Part shown: one piece after another, positions 16,350-25,746 of the stretch | How positions within the stretch are numbered: position 1 is the first letter of the stretch | How the letters are laid out: each line of letters opens with the position of its first letter | NCBI GenBank assembly: GCA_007693785.1 | Contig: RECY01000024.1 | Location: forward strand, 62,001 to 126,000 | Reading direction: 5' to 3' | Origin: Phycisphaerales bacterium | GTDB taxonomy: Bacteria > Planctomycetota > Phycisphaerae > Phycisphaerales > UBA1924 | Length of the DNA stretch: 64,000 nt | Position numbers and translations under genes: made by a program | Notes under the pieces: generated by a model | Database searches by the model: none | What the model was told of the DNA's origin: nothing | What the model saw: only the letters and a program-made list of their open reading frames with translations

Positions 16350-17720
16350 ATGTCACCAGCCGGAAACGAGCCAGGAACTGCGGGGCACTCCGTCGGGAAC
16401 GCCGCGCGCCTCATCGATCGCGCGGCGTTGCGTGATCGGTACGCCGAGGTCCGCGCGACGACCGAGCGGTTGTGCTCGCCGCTCGAGCCGGAAGATTTCA
16501 ATCTTCAGACGATGCCGAACGCGAGCCCTGCGAAATGGCACGCGGCCCACACAAGCTGGTTTTTCGAGCGTTTCGTGTTGTGCGCGCACGACCCGTCGCA
16601 CACGGTGTTTGATGAGCGGTGGGAGTATCTGTTTAATTCGTATTATAATGCGGTGGGCGATCGTCACTGCCGGGCCCGACGCGGCGGGCTCACGCGCCCG
16701 ACCGTTGGCGAGGTGATGCGCTACCGCTGGCACGTGGACGAATCGATGACGCGCCTTTTAGAGCGCGAGAGCACCCCACCGGAGGCGCTGGCACTGATCG
16801 AGCTCGGGCTGCACCACGAGCAGCAGCATCAGGAACTGCTGCTCACCGACATCCTGCACGGGTTCTGGGATAACCCGCTGCTGCCGACGTACGACGCCGG
16901 GGAGGTCACGCCCGAGCCGGCTCGCGATCCCGGCGAGATGGGCTTTGTCGCGTTCAATGCGGGCGTGCGCACGATCGGGCACGCGGGGGATGGGTTCGCC
17001 TACGACCACGAGTCGCCGCGTCATCGGGTGTTTCTGGAGGCGTTCGAGATCGGCGATCGGCTCGTGACCAACGCGGAGTATGCCGAGTTCATCGGCGACG
17101 GTGGGTATGCGCGGAGCGAGCTTTGGCTTGACGAAGGTTGGGCTGCGGTGCGGGGCGAGGGCTGGCGCGGGCCGCTGTACTGGCACCGCGGGGGACCTCC
17201 GGGTGATCGCGATGCGGGTGAGGCGCCGCGCCGCATGTTTACCCCCCGCGGGGATCTGGCGCTCGATCCGCACGCGCCGGTCTGCTGCGTGAGTTTTTTC
17301 GAGGCGGACGCGTACGCACGCTGGCGCGGGTGCCGCCTGGCGACGGAGTTTGAATGGGAATCGGCGTGCGCGGCGCATGCGGGGTGTGGCGTGCCTGCGG
17401 GGGGCAATCTGCTGGAATCCCGCGAGCTCCGCCCGCTTGGTGCCGTTGAACGCACCGGCTCATCGCCGATCCGTCAGGCTTACGGCGACTGCTGGGAATG
17501 GACGCGGAGCGACTACGCCCCGTACCCCGGCTACAAGGCCCCGCCGGGCGCGGTGGGGGAGTACAACGGCAAATTCATGTGCGGGCAGTTCGTGCTGCGG
17601 GGCGGGTCGTTCGCGACGCCGCGATCGCATCTTCGCGCGACCTACCGCAACTTCTGGGCCCCCGCGACGCGGTGGCAGTTCTCAGGGATCCGTCTCGCAA
17701 GAGGCGGCGCGGAGGCGTAA
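16350..17720 (+). CDS. egtB: Ergothioneine synthase EgtB (hercynine-modifying sulfoxide synthase)
   Basis: Non-haem iron enzyme joining hercynine to a thiol donor (gamma-glutamylcysteine or cysteine) with O2. Of 456 residues, the first 180 form the DinB-like domain with the expected three-His iron site: H67 in AKWHAAHTSWFFE, and H156 and H160 in HHEQQHQE. The rest is the FGE-sulfatase-like domain (FEIGDRLVTNAEYAEF, VCCVSFFEADAYARWRGCRLATEFEWESA, GDCWEWTRSDYAPYPG, VLRGGSF). The ATG chosen gives MSPAGNEP; the frame is open further upstream without family similarity. egtD follows after 2 nt. No egtA, egtC or egtE is nearby, so the thiol donor cannot be decided here. Confidence 0.93.
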   Translation: MSPAGNEPGTAGHSVGNAARLIDRAALRDRYAEVRATTERLCSPLEPEDFNLQTMPNASPAKWHAAHTSWFFERFVLCAHDPSHTVFDERWEYLFNSYYNAVGDRHCRARRGGLTRPTVGEVMRYRWHVDESMTRLLERESTPPEALALIELGLHHEQQHQELLLTDILHGFWDNPLLPTYDAGEVTPEPARDPGEMGFVAFNAGVRTIGHAGDGFAYDHESPRHRVFLEAFEIGDRLVTNAEYAEFIGDGGYARSELWLDEGWAAVRGEGWRGPLYWHRGGPPGDRDAGEAPRRMFTPRGDLALDPHAPVCCVSFFEADAYARWRGCRLATEFEWESACAAHAGCGVPAGGNLLESRELRPLGAVERTGSSPIRQAYGDCWEWTRSDYAPYPGYKAPPGAVGEYNGKFMCGQFVLRGGSFATPRSHLRATYRNFWAPATRWQFSGIRLARGGAEA

Positions 17721-17722
17721 GC

Positions 17723-18691
17723 GTGACCACGACCGTGAAGATGACCGACCTGCACCCCCCGGCCGACGATGTCCGGGCCGACGTTTTGGAAGGCTTGCAA
17801 GCGGAGGGGCAGAAGACGGTCCCGTGCAAGTATCTGTACGACGCGCGGGGTTCGGTGTTGTTCGACGAGATCACCGAAACCAAGGCGTACTACCCGACGC
17901 GGACGGAGATGTCGATTTTCGATCGCGAGTCCGCCTCGATCGCGGACGCGGTGGGGCCGAGGGCCGCGGTCATCGAGCTGGGCTCCGGCGCGAGCCTGAA
18001 GATCCGGAAACTCCTAGACATCCTCGACGAACCCGCGGCGTACGTCTCGGTCGAGATCTCCAAGGAGCACCTCGCCCAGTCGGCGGAGGAGGCGGCTCAG
18101 GCCTATCCCGACGTCGAAGTGCAGGCGGTGTGCGCCGATTTCACGCGCCCGATCGAGATGCCGGAGATCGAAGCCGATCACGACTCACGCCTTGTCTTCT
18201 TCCCGGGCTCCACTATCGGGAATTTCACGCCCGAGGGCACGCGAGCGATGCTCGCGCGGATCCGGGAGTTATTGATTTCGGAGGCGGACGCCGCGATCGT
18301 GGGTGCCGATCTCGAAAAAGACCCGAGCATTCTGCGTGAGGCGTACGACGACCCCGACGGCGTGACGGCCGCGTTCAACCTGAACCTGCTCGAGCGCCTG
18401 AACCGTGAGCTCGGGGCGGATTTCGACCTCGCGTCCTTCCACCATGAAGCCCGCTACAACGACCAAAAGAAGCGGATCGAGATGCACATCGTGAGCGATC
18501 GCGAGCAGACGGTCTCGGTCGCGGGGCACCGGGTCCGGTTCGGGGCGGGCGAGACGATCCATACGGAGAACTCGCACAAGTTCACCACGGCGAAGTTCTC
18601 GGCCCTCGCGGGCGAAGCCGGGCTCCGCCTCGACAAGGCCTGGACCGACGAGAACGACCTTTTCTCGGTCAACCTGCTCCGTCGCGCCTGA
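17723..18691 (+). CDS. egtD: L-histidine N-alpha-methyltransferase EgtD
   Basis: Trimethylates histidine to hercynine, the substrate for EgtB. It has 322 residues, the usual size. Family signatures are KYLYDARGSVLFDEITETKAYYPTRTE, motif I VIELGSGASLK, the segment LVFFPGSTIGNF and the C-terminal ENSHKFTTAKFSALA. The start is GTG, preceded by GGAGG at 17711-17715, inside the end of egtB, so the pair is translationally linked. A strong terminator follows 48 nt after the stop, which marks a two-gene ergothioneine operon. Confidence 0.95.
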   Translation: MTTTVKMTDLHPPADDVRADVLEGLQAEGQKTVPCKYLYDARGSVLFDEITETKAYYPTRTEMSIFDRESASIADAVGPRAAVIELGSGASLKIRKLLDILDEPAAYVSVEISKEHLAQSAEEAAQAYPDVEVQAVCADFTRPIEMPEIEADHDSRLVFFPGSTIGNFTPEGTRAMLARIRELLISEADAAIVGADLEKDPSILREAYDDPDGVTAAFNLNLLERLNRELGADFDLASFHHEARYNDQKKRIEMHIVSDREQTVSVAGHRVRFGAGETIHTENSHKFTTAKFSALAGEAGLRLDKAWTDENDLFSVNLLRRA

Positions 18692-19008
18692 TCCGATCCC
18701 CGCGGATATCCCGCTAGACCGTGTGAATCTGTGACGCCCGCACGCCCGGGCCCGAGTTTTCGGGCCCGGGCGTGCGTTGTTTGTGGTTCTCGGTCTCCAA
18801 CATCCCCCGGTGCGCGGGCTGATGGCTTCCCCGCGCCTGCCGATCCGGCACAGACGGGCGGGGAGCGGCTTCCGAGACGGTCGCGTCGTGCAGTGGGGTT
18901 CGGTTCGCGCCGATGCCGAGAGCCGGTCGGAAGGGCGCCGTCGAGGCGTCGGTGTCCCGGCGCGGCCGGGGTGTGTGTCCAAGTGTCAGGTTGCAGGGAG
19001 TACGCGGC
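18692..19008. other. Intergenic region between egtD and the lipoprotein gene (317 bp)
   Basis: It holds the egtBD terminator at 18739-18784. The remaining 225 bp presumably carry the promoter and leader of the lipoprotein gene. A purine-rich GCAGGGAG lies eight bases before its ATG. I see no convincing promoter boxes, riboswitch or small gene. Confidence 0.5.
18739..18784 (+). terminator. Rho-independent terminator of egtBD
   Basis: A perfect 17-bp stem (18739-18755 with 18760-18776, arm CGCACGCCCGGGCCCGA) with a 4-nt loop GTTT, followed by TTGTTTGT. It is the longest perfect hairpin I noticed in the window. Confidence 0.85.
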
Positions 19009-21795
19009 ATGTCGAACGAACGAGCGTCGAACCGATGGGGTTTCCGTGGGCAGACGGGGCGTAGGGTCGTGATCACGGCCGTGGTCGCGGGTCTGGCGGG
19101 CGGGCTGAGCGGGTGTGCGAGCGACGGAGAGCGCACGAGCGGCTTCTTCCGCTCGAACAGCAACGTCCGCACGATCGAGATCGACGCGGGCAAGGCGACC
19201 GCGACGGTCGATCCGAACGCGGCCCGGGGGAGCTACACGAGCGAGTGGTACCAGGAGCAGGCGCGCGGCGTCGAGCTCCCGGCGAAGTGGCTGAGCGAGG
19301 CCCGCGACGCGACGGCGGCGATCGAGGCGCGTCGCGCGGCTGCGCAGTCGGCGATGGTCGAGAGCGAGGCGGACCGTCGCGAGCGCATGGCGCTCGCCGA
19401 CGCGGGGCGCGAGGCCGCTTTCAGCCGTGAATCCGCCGCCCGGAGCGAGGCGCAGCGGATGAACACGGTGTTCGGCGCGAAGATGACCGAGTTCTCCGCG
19501 CAGGCCGACGCGCGGGCGATGCTCGCCGAGTCCGCCGATATGCGTAACGCGGCCGAGCTGAACGCCAGCATCCGCGAGTGGGAGGCGGAAGCGAACAAGC
19601 TCCGCGCCGACAGCGAGCAGGGCTGGAACCGCGCTCTCGCCGAGCACGCCCGGATGCTCGCTGAGCGTTCGGCTGTGGAGGAGCGCGGGCGTGCGAACAT
19701 CGAGGAGATGACCCGTCGCGTGGACCTGACCGAGCAGCGGGCCGGTGCGAAGGTCAGCTCGCTGCGTCAGCAGTCGCAGTCGATCACCGAGCGGACGACC
19801 GCGCTGGTCAGCGAGCTGAACCAGCAAGTCGAGACCGTCAGCGAGCAGACGACCGCTGAGGTCAGCGACCTCCGCCAGCGCGCCCGCTCGTTGCGTGACA
19901 GCACCTCGGCCCAGTCGAAGGGCCTGCTCAGCGAGGCGTCGTCGCTCGACACGATCGACGTCGATCGCCGCTACGAGCTCGAACTGATCGGGACCGAAGC
20001 GAACTACGCCGAGTCGCTCGCCAAGGCCGAGGAGATCCGTCGTCAGCTCGAAGCCGACGAGGACAGCCTGCTCGCCGGGGTGCAGCGTCGCGAGGCGGAC
20101 CACACCGAGTCGTTCGACCGCGTACGGAGCGATTTCGATTCGGCGATCGCGTCGGTCGAGTCGTCCTTCGAGCAGGGCCTGAGCGACATCGATGTGATGC
20201 GGAGCGAGGCGGACCGCCTGGAGCGTCAGGCCCGCGCCCAGTTTGTGAACGCCGAGGCCGAGGCCCGCGCTCGCGCCCTGCGTGAAGAGAGCGCCCACCA
20301 GCGTGCGCTGGCGGAGGCGGACTACGAGCGTCTCCGCGCCGGCGCGGAGAGCGAGGCGGCGAAGATCTCGGCCGAGACGGCTCGCCAGGTCGCCCAGCAG
20401 GTGCGCAGCGGGAGCTGGTCGCTCCCGGGCAACACCAACCCGGTCGCAAGCGGCGTGAGCCCGAACAGCGACACGCCCCAGATGGCCGAGCCGAGCACGC
20501 GTCCGAACGTGGTCGAGCCGGACCGCGTCGCGCAGTTCCGGACGAAGCTGGCGGAGGTTGTGAAGCTCCGCATGCAGGCGGACGCTCAGGAGAAGGCGTT
20601 GTACGCCGACGCCGACCAGCGCCGCGCCGACTTCCGGGCGTGGTACGAGGAGAAGGTGGCGGCTCACGACGCGTGGTCGTCGGAGATCGAGTCCACGCGT
20701 CGCAAGGGCTTCGCGTCGATCGCCGAGCGTCACGCCCGGATCGACGCGACGCTCGCCCAGGCCGACGCGGCCCGCAACCGGGCGCTCGTCGACGCCGAGA
20801 GCACCCGCAAGGAGACGCTGGCGCGGATCACCAAGCTCCGCGCCGAGGCCGAGCAGCTCGAGCGGACCGGCGAGGCCCGGGTCGAGCAGCTGCTCGCCCG
20901 CGCCGACGCGACCGAGCGGAACGGTGTGACGCGTGTGGAGAACCTGCAGGTGCAGCGTGAATCGACGCTCCGCCGCGGGAACGCCGAGTCCGCCCGCCTC
21001 GCCGCCGAGGCCGACGCGCTCGAGCAGTCGCAGCGTGCCGTCGTCGCCCAGATGATCCGCGAGATCGAGTCGTCGGAGCGGATGCTGGTGGCCGAGCTCG
21101 CCCGCCTGGACCGTGCGGCCCAGAGCTTCTACGAGATCGCCGAGGCGACCTACAACGAGGGCCTGTTCGCGGCCGAGACCTTCGACCGCATCGCTCAGGC
21201 CAACGCTTCGGAGCTGGCGGCGACGCACGAGACGCAGCGCCGGATCGCGCAGGCCGAGGTCGGCTACATGCGTGAGCTGGCGTCAGCGCAGCGTCTGACC
21301 GCCGAGGCCGCGGTCGACCGCAAGCTCGCCGACGCGGAGCGTCAGGTCAGCGATCACCTCGCGCAGGACACGATGACCCGTGCCGAGATCGCGGCCCGGG
21401 CTCAGATGGCTCAGGCGGAGGTGAACAACCAGTTCACGATCGCCGGCGCCGAGGAGCACGCCGTCCGCGCTCGCTTCGACGCCCGCATCGCGATGACCGA
21501 GTCGGACCGCAACCGCGCCTACGCCCGTCTCTACCTGGAGCGTCAGCAGCAGCAGCGCCGCGTCGAGCAGGCGATGGCCGCCGCCGCCGCCTACGAAGAA
21601 CTCAGCCGCGAGGCCCTCGCCCGTCTGAACGAGCGTTCGGACCGCTTCAACCGTACGGCCGACCAGAACTGGGACAGCCGCCTCGCCCTCCCTGCCAACT
21701 TCCCCATGCCCACGCCCGTCGAGAAGCTCGACAGCGATGGCGCCAACATCTTCAACCAGCGCGGCTTCGTCAACGTGCCCGAGCCGCAGCAGTAA
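19009..21795 (+). CDS. Very large coiled-coil lipoprotein, function unknown
   Basis: A 928-residue protein. The N terminus is a lipoprotein signal (RRVVITAVVAGLAGGLSGC) with lipobox LSGC, cysteine 36, so it should be lipid-anchored in the cell envelope. After a 60-residue linker (GFFRSNSNVRTIEIDAGK) almost everything to about residue 890 is Ala/Glu/Arg/Gln-rich and predicted helical by eye. It contains many short runs such as AEAEARARALREES, ERQQQQRRVEQAMAAAAAYEEL and QRALAEADYERLRA. A Ser/Pro/Asn gap near 470-500 divides two helical halves. The end is non-helical (NFPMPTPVEK to VNVPEPQQ). The chosen ATG follows GCAGGGAG. No enzyme motif is recognised. A long envelope spacer or scaffold is plausible, but that is only inference. 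Confidence 0.8.
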   Translation: MSNERASNRWGFRGQTGRRVVITAVVAGLAGGLSGCASDGERTSGFFRSNSNVRTIEIDAGKATATVDPNAARGSYTSEWYQEQARGVELPAKWLSEARDATAAIEARRAAAQSAMVESEADRRERMALADAGREAAFSRESAARSEAQRMNTVFGAKMTEFSAQADARAMLAESADMRNAAELNASIREWEAEANKLRADSEQGWNRALAEHARMLAERSAVEERGRANIEEMTRRVDLTEQRAGAKVSSLRQQSQSITERTTALVSELNQQVETVSEQTTAEVSDLRQRARSLRDSTSAQSKGLLSEASSLDTIDVDRRYELELIGTEANYAESLAKAEEIRRQLEADEDSLLAGVQRREADHTESFDRVRSDFDSAIASVESSFEQGLSDIDVMRSEADRLERQARAQFVNAEAEARARALREESAHQRALAEADYERLRAGAESEAAKISAETARQVAQQVRSGSWSLPGNTNPVASGVSPNSDTPQMAEPSTRPNVVEPDRVAQFRTKLAEVVKLRMQADAQEKALYADADQRRADFRAWYEEKVAAHDAWSSEIESTRRKGFASIAERHARIDATLAQADAARNRALVDAESTRKETLARITKLRAEAEQLERTGEARVEQLLARADATERNGVTRVENLQVQRESTLRRGNAESARLAAEADALEQSQRAVVAQMIREIESSERMLVAELARLDRAAQSFYEIAEATYNEGLFAAETFDRIAQANASELAATHETQRRIAQAEVGYMRELASAQRLTAEAAVDRKLADAERQVSDHLAQDTMTRAEIAARAQMAQAEVNNQFTIAGAEEHAVRARFDARIAMTESDRNRAYARLYLERQQQQRRVEQAMAAAAAYEELSREALARLNERSDRFNRTADQNWDSRLALPANFPMPTPVEKLDSDGANIFNQRGFVNVPEPQQ

Positions 21796-21866
21796 GACGG
21801 GAGCGGGGCGAACCCCCGAGCCCGCACGGGTGAAGTCTCACCCGGCACACACCCAGACCCACCGCG

Positions 21867-21900
21867 CCGGCCCCGCCTTCCCAGGCGGGGCCGGTGTCTA
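21867..21900 (+). terminator. Probable terminator of the lipoprotein gene
   Basis: An 11-bp perfect stem (21867-21877 with 21884-21894, CCGGCCCCGCC) with a 6-nt loop, followed by TGTCTATTCCTAT. The T tract is interrupted, so the call is less certain. It lies about 70 nt after the stop, between convergent genes. Confidence 0.6.
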
Positions 21901-21923
21901 TTCCTATATCAACAGCGCCGGAT

Positions 21924-24485
21924 TCAGTCTTCGGTCTCGCGAACAATCATCTCGCCGCGTTCGACGCTCCAGTCGTTGCCCAGGAAGCCCGCCACTCGCA
22001 CGGCTTCCATCCCGCGCCGCCAGACGTCCGCCTCGAACAGCGTAAAATCCGGGTACGCGACGCCGCTGGTGAAGATCGGCAGGTGGTCGCCCGCGCGCAT
22101 CGCGGCCAAGCACGTCCCGCCGATGAGCCCCACCGAGGCGACGGGATCATCCGGGCGCGGGAGCACGCCGAGCAGGCCCAGCCTCTCGCCCTCGTGCGTG
22201 TCATCACCGATTCGCACCGCGCCGGCGCGGACGTCCATCGCCGCGCCCTCGGGCACCATCACGCCCCACGCCCGGTTGGTGTCGCGGTTCCCGTACAGGA
22301 TCACGCTCCGCCCGGCGAAGGCGCCCGCCTCGAAATCGCGGTCGGCGACGGTTTCCAGCAGCCCGTTGCCGCGGTACCAGAACCGTTCGGCGTCGTACCT
22401 CGCGCGAGACACCGCCCAGAGGTTCTCCTCGGGTGAGCCACCGGTCCCGTAGACCAGCACCGGGCGGTGGTTGAACGCCGACTTGAACAGCCCGGATCGC
22501 GCGGGTGTTTTTTCCGACGACTCGTCGATGGCGCCCGTCACCCGCCACCGCCCGCTCGCGTCGTCGCGGTCGAGGCGGATTTCCAGCGTGCCCCCCCGAT
22601 CGACCGGGCGTGTGCGCACGCGTTGCCCGTCGAGTTCGATACGCACAGCCGCCGGGGGCTTGGTCGAATCCGACGCCGTGCCGAGACGGAGACGCAGGCG
22701 TGCGATGTTGGACGTCTCGCCCGTGACCGCGACAACGCCGCCCGCCCCGCGTTCGCGGCGGAGTCGCAGCTCGCTGGGCTCCAGCGGACGCGTCTGCTGC
22801 TCGACCCGCGCCCAGAAGTGTCGGGCGTTGACGCCCGGAAACGCCGTGACGAACGCGAGCTCGTCGGGCCCGTCACCGGTGGGGCCTAGGTCGATCGTGC
22901 GGCGCTGAAACATCTCGAACATCGGCGGCCAATCCACGCAAGCCGCCCCCGGGCCCTCGGTGTCCCACCAGTGCCCCGCGCCGGGCTGCTCGTGATAGCC
23001 GACGTCGTCGTGCCACGCCGAGAGCTCATCGCGCATCGTCCGCGCCTCGCGAACGGGCACGGTCTCGTCGGCGTCCCCGTGCAGGATGTAGACGCCGAGG
23101 CTCGCGAGGTTCTTCTGCATCATCAGCGTGCGGCTCGGGAGCGTCGCGCGACGGAAGACCTGCGCGACCGGATCGCTCGCGTCCAGGTCCGCCGCGCCGT
23201 AGCTCCAGAAATCCACCCACCCCGCGCTCGACCCGACCGCGGCGAAGCGGTCCGGGAAGGTCGTCGCCAAGTGCCACGCGCCGTGCCCGCCCATCGAGTG
23301 CCCGGTCAGCCACGTCTTCTCGGGCGCGGTCGCCAGCGTGCGCTGCGCGTGCTCCAGGGCCTCGATCGCGTCGAGGCGGCCCCAGTCTTCCCAGTCGAAG
23401 CCGAACGGGCGACGGTTGGTCGGCGCGACCAGGTGCGCCCAGTCTTTCGCCGAATACGCCGCGGCTTGATTCGGCGCATCAACCCCCGCCCCGTGGGTGC
23501 TCAGCACCAGCCCGTCGGCCTCCGGGCTCGACGCCGGGCGCAGGGCGTATTTCTGCACGCTCCCGTCCACCTTGCTCCCGAACGTGACCACGCGCACGTC
23601 CTGCTCGCCGACCGCCCGCGTGCGCACACGCCCCTCGCCCAGGAGCGAGCCGTCAGCCGCCAGGATGCGCAGGCGGAACTCGATCGTCCCGGGCTCGTGC
23701 GCGCGCATCGACGGCAGGTCCACCCGGACGGGGCGCACCGACTCGCCCGGAAGCGATGGGAGCGCCGTCTCGGCGACGATCGGCGCGCCGTCGCCACCCT
23801 CATACGCCACCAGCGCGCGAGCGCCCCCGATCGCTTTGAACCCGTAATTTGACAGCACCACCTGCCCAAACAGCCCTGAGCCGTCCTGGCCGACCACGTA
23901 ATCCGGGAGCGTCACGTCCGGCAGCACCTCCACGGTGTATTCAGGCGCGAGCGCGCGCACGCGGGTGTTCCCCCGCGCCCCTTGCAGCAGCACATAATTC
24001 GGCCCCGCGTTGAACATCACCGGCAGGTGGACGAACTCGAAACCGTACAGGTCGCCCACACGCAGGCGTCCGTTGATGAACGCCATCGAGTGCCCGCGGA
24101 TCTCCAGACGCACGGGGCGCGGGCTCTCGCTCTGGATTTCTAGCAGCATCCACCCGCCACGCCACGTGCGCCCCTCGAACACGCCCGGTTCATCGCTCTC
24201 CAGACGCGACCACGCGACCGAAAACCCGTCGGGGCGTTCGACCTCGTCCCCTTCGATCACCGGTCGCCACGTGCCATCGACGACCGACGCCATCAGCGTG
24301 TCCAGCGGGAACGGCACGCGCCCGCCGCGTCCGACGGCGGGGAGCACCAGCGCCGACTCGGGGCGAGCCTCCCACGCCGGGGCGGGCGCCTCCTGCCCGC
24401 GTGCGGCTTCGCCCCCGAGCAGCCCCCCGCACGCCGCCGCGAGGCTCGCCGCACCGATCCATCCTTGCCGAACGCTGCTGCGCAT
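21924..24485 (-). CDS. Secreted alpha/beta hydrolase, prolyl-oligopeptidase-like
   Basis: An 853-residue exported protein with a signal peptide ending near ARGQEAPAPA (about residues 29-35). A beta-rich N-terminal half precedes a hydrolase domain with LSTHGAGVD (329-335), nucleophile elbow GHSMGG (S397), acid candidate in LHGDADETVPV (D471 or D473) and His in PGAGHWWDTEG (H505). This is a serine-hydrolase triad of the S9/PHB-depolymerase-like class. The C-terminal 330 residues include a region with VLVYGTGGSPEENLWAVSRARYD and end in GMEAVRVAGFLGNDWSVERGEMIVRE, as in large uncharacterised planctomycete hydrolases. It probably acts on an extracytoplasmic ester or peptide; the substrate is unknown. 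Confidence 0.75.
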   Translation of the reverse strand: MRSSVRQGWIGAASLAAACGGLLGGEAARGQEAPAPAWEARPESALVLPAVGRGGRVPFPLDTLMASVVDGTWRPVIEGDEVERPDGFSVAWSRLESDEPGVFEGRTWRGGWMLLEIQSESPRPVRLEIRGHSMAFINGRLRVGDLYGFEFVHLPVMFNAGPNYVLLQGARGNTRVRALAPEYTVEVLPDVTLPDYVVGQDGSGLFGQVVLSNYGFKAIGGARALVAYEGGDGAPIVAETALPSLPGESVRPVRVDLPSMRAHEPGTIEFRLRILAADGSLLGEGRVRTRAVGEQDVRVVTFGSKVDGSVQKYALRPASSPEADGLVLSTHGAGVDAPNQAAAYSAKDWAHLVAPTNRRPFGFDWEDWGRLDAIEALEHAQRTLATAPEKTWLTGHSMGGHGAWHLATTFPDRFAAVGSSAGWVDFWSYGAADLDASDPVAQVFRRATLPSRTLMMQKNLASLGVYILHGDADETVPVREARTMRDELSAWHDDVGYHEQPGAGHWWDTEGPGAACVDWPPMFEMFQRRTIDLGPTGDGPDELAFVTAFPGVNARHFWARVEQQTRPLEPSELRLRRERGAGGVVAVTGETSNIARLRLRLGTASDSTKPPAAVRIELDGQRVRTRPVDRGGTLEIRLDRDDASGRWRVTGAIDESSEKTPARSGLFKSAFNHRPVLVYGTGGSPEENLWAVSRARYDAERFWYRGNGLLETVADRDFEAGAFAGRSVILYGNRDTNRAWGVMVPEGAAMDVRAGAVRIGDDTHEGERLGLLGVLPRPDDPVASVGLIGGTCLAAMRAGDHLPIFTSGVAYPDFTLFEADVWRRGMEAVRVAGFLGNDWSVERGEMIVRETED

Positions 24486-24627
24486 CGTGGACTCCGTCTG
24501 TCGAACGTGATCACCGAACCGATGCCGAAGCCTACCGCACGAGGGCCCGCGAGGTGGAACGCCCGGCCGCTGGCGGATTCATGAGAATCGCGAAGCCGAG
24601 CGCCGCATCCGGGCGAACGATGCACAC

Positions 24628-25737
24628 ATGAGCGAGACCCCCCGCGACGTGTCCCCGCTGTTCGAACCCCTCATCGTCCGCGACGTCACGATGCGCAACC
24701 GCGTCGGCGTCAGCCCGATGTGCCAGTACGCCTCCGAGGGCGGCCTGCCCAACGACTGGCACCTGGTCCACCTGGGCTCCCGAGCCGTCGGTGGCGCGGG
24801 GCTCGTCATCGCCGAGGCGACCGCGATCAGCCCTGAAGGACGCATCACCCCGGATGACGCGGGGATCTGGAGCGACGAGCACGTCGAGCCCTGGGCCCGC
24901 GCGACCCGGTTCCTCGCGCAGTGGGGGGCCGTCCCCGCGATCCAGCTCGCCCACGCCGGGCGTAAGGCGAGCTGCTGGACGCCGTGGCTCAACAAGCCCC
25001 GCGGCACCATCCCCGCAAGCGAAGGCGGCTGGCAGCCCATCGCCCCGAGCGCCCTCGCCTACGACGAACGCCTCGCGACGCCGACCGCGATGAATCAAGC
25101 CGAGATCGACCGGATCGTTGCCGCCTTCGCCAAGGGCGCCGAGCGTGCGCTCGCCGCGGGGTTCCGCATGGTCGAGGTCCACGCCGCCCACGGCTATCTG
25201 CTCCACTCGTTCCACTCCCCCCTCGCCAACCGGCGCGACGACCGCTACGGCGGCTCGTTCGAGAACCGCACGCGCCTGACCGTCGAGATCGTGCGCGCGA
25301 TCCGCAAGGTCTGGCCCGACGCGCTCCCGCTTGCGGTGCGACTGAGCTGCACGGACTGGATCGAGGGCGGGTGGACGCTCGACGAGTCCGTTGCGCTGAG
25401 CCGCGTGCTCAAGGACGAGGGCGTGGACCTGATCGACTGCAGTTCCGGCGGCGCGGCCCCCGGCGGGCCGATGGTGATGGAGCCGGGCGCACAGGTCCCG
25501 TTCGCCGAACGCATCCGGCGCGAGGCCGATGTCCTCTCAATGGCCGTCGGCGGCATCACCAAGCCCCGCCACGCCGCCCAGATCGTCGCCGATCACAAAG
25601 CCGACGTCGTGCTCCTCGCCCGCGAACTGCTCCGCGACCCCTACTGGCCGGTCCACGCCGCGATCGAGCTCGGCGCGTACGACGACTGCCCGTACATCCC
25701 GCGCTACGACCACTGGGTGAAGCCGAAGACCGACTGA
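24628..25737 (+). CDS. NADPH-dependent flavin oxidoreductase (OYE, YqjM/NamA-like)
   Basis: Old-yellow-enzyme family, 369 residues, TIM barrel with FMN. It starts with LFEPLIVRDVTMRNRVGVSPMCQYA, which has the class III (YqjM) form with the redox-sensing cysteine (C32) at the FMN. QLAHAGRKAS binds flavin, and HAAHGYLLHSFHSPLANRRDDRYGG carries the substrate His pair and the family signature. VGGITKPRHAAQIVADHKADVVLLARELLRDPYWP is the phosphate-binding end of the barrel. It reduces activated C=C bonds of enals, enones or nitro compounds in vitro, and its physiological role is usually stress or xenobiotic handling. It is divergent from the hydrolase gene at 24485. Confidence 0.92.
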   Translation: MSETPRDVSPLFEPLIVRDVTMRNRVGVSPMCQYASEGGLPNDWHLVHLGSRAVGGAGLVIAEATAISPEGRITPDDAGIWSDEHVEPWARATRFLAQWGAVPAIQLAHAGRKASCWTPWLNKPRGTIPASEGGWQPIAPSALAYDERLATPTAMNQAEIDRIVAAFAKGAERALAAGFRMVEVHAAHGYLLHSFHSPLANRRDDRYGGSFENRTRLTVEIVRAIRKVWPDALPLAVRLSCTDWIEGGWTLDESVALSRVLKDEGVDLIDCSSGGAAPGGPMVMEPGAQVPFAERIRREADVLSMAVGGITKPRHAAQIVADHKADVVLLARELLRDPYWPVHAAIELGAYDDCPYIPRYDHWVKPKTD

Positions 25738-25746
25738 GCCTCCGTT

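Noticed and set aside
18454-21228. Long minus-strand open frame opposite the lipoprotein gene
   Set aside because: Low-complexity Arg/Leu/Gly/Val translation mirrors the repeated Ala/Glu codons of the coiled-coil gene. The plus-strand gene has a lipobox, a ribosome site and terminators.
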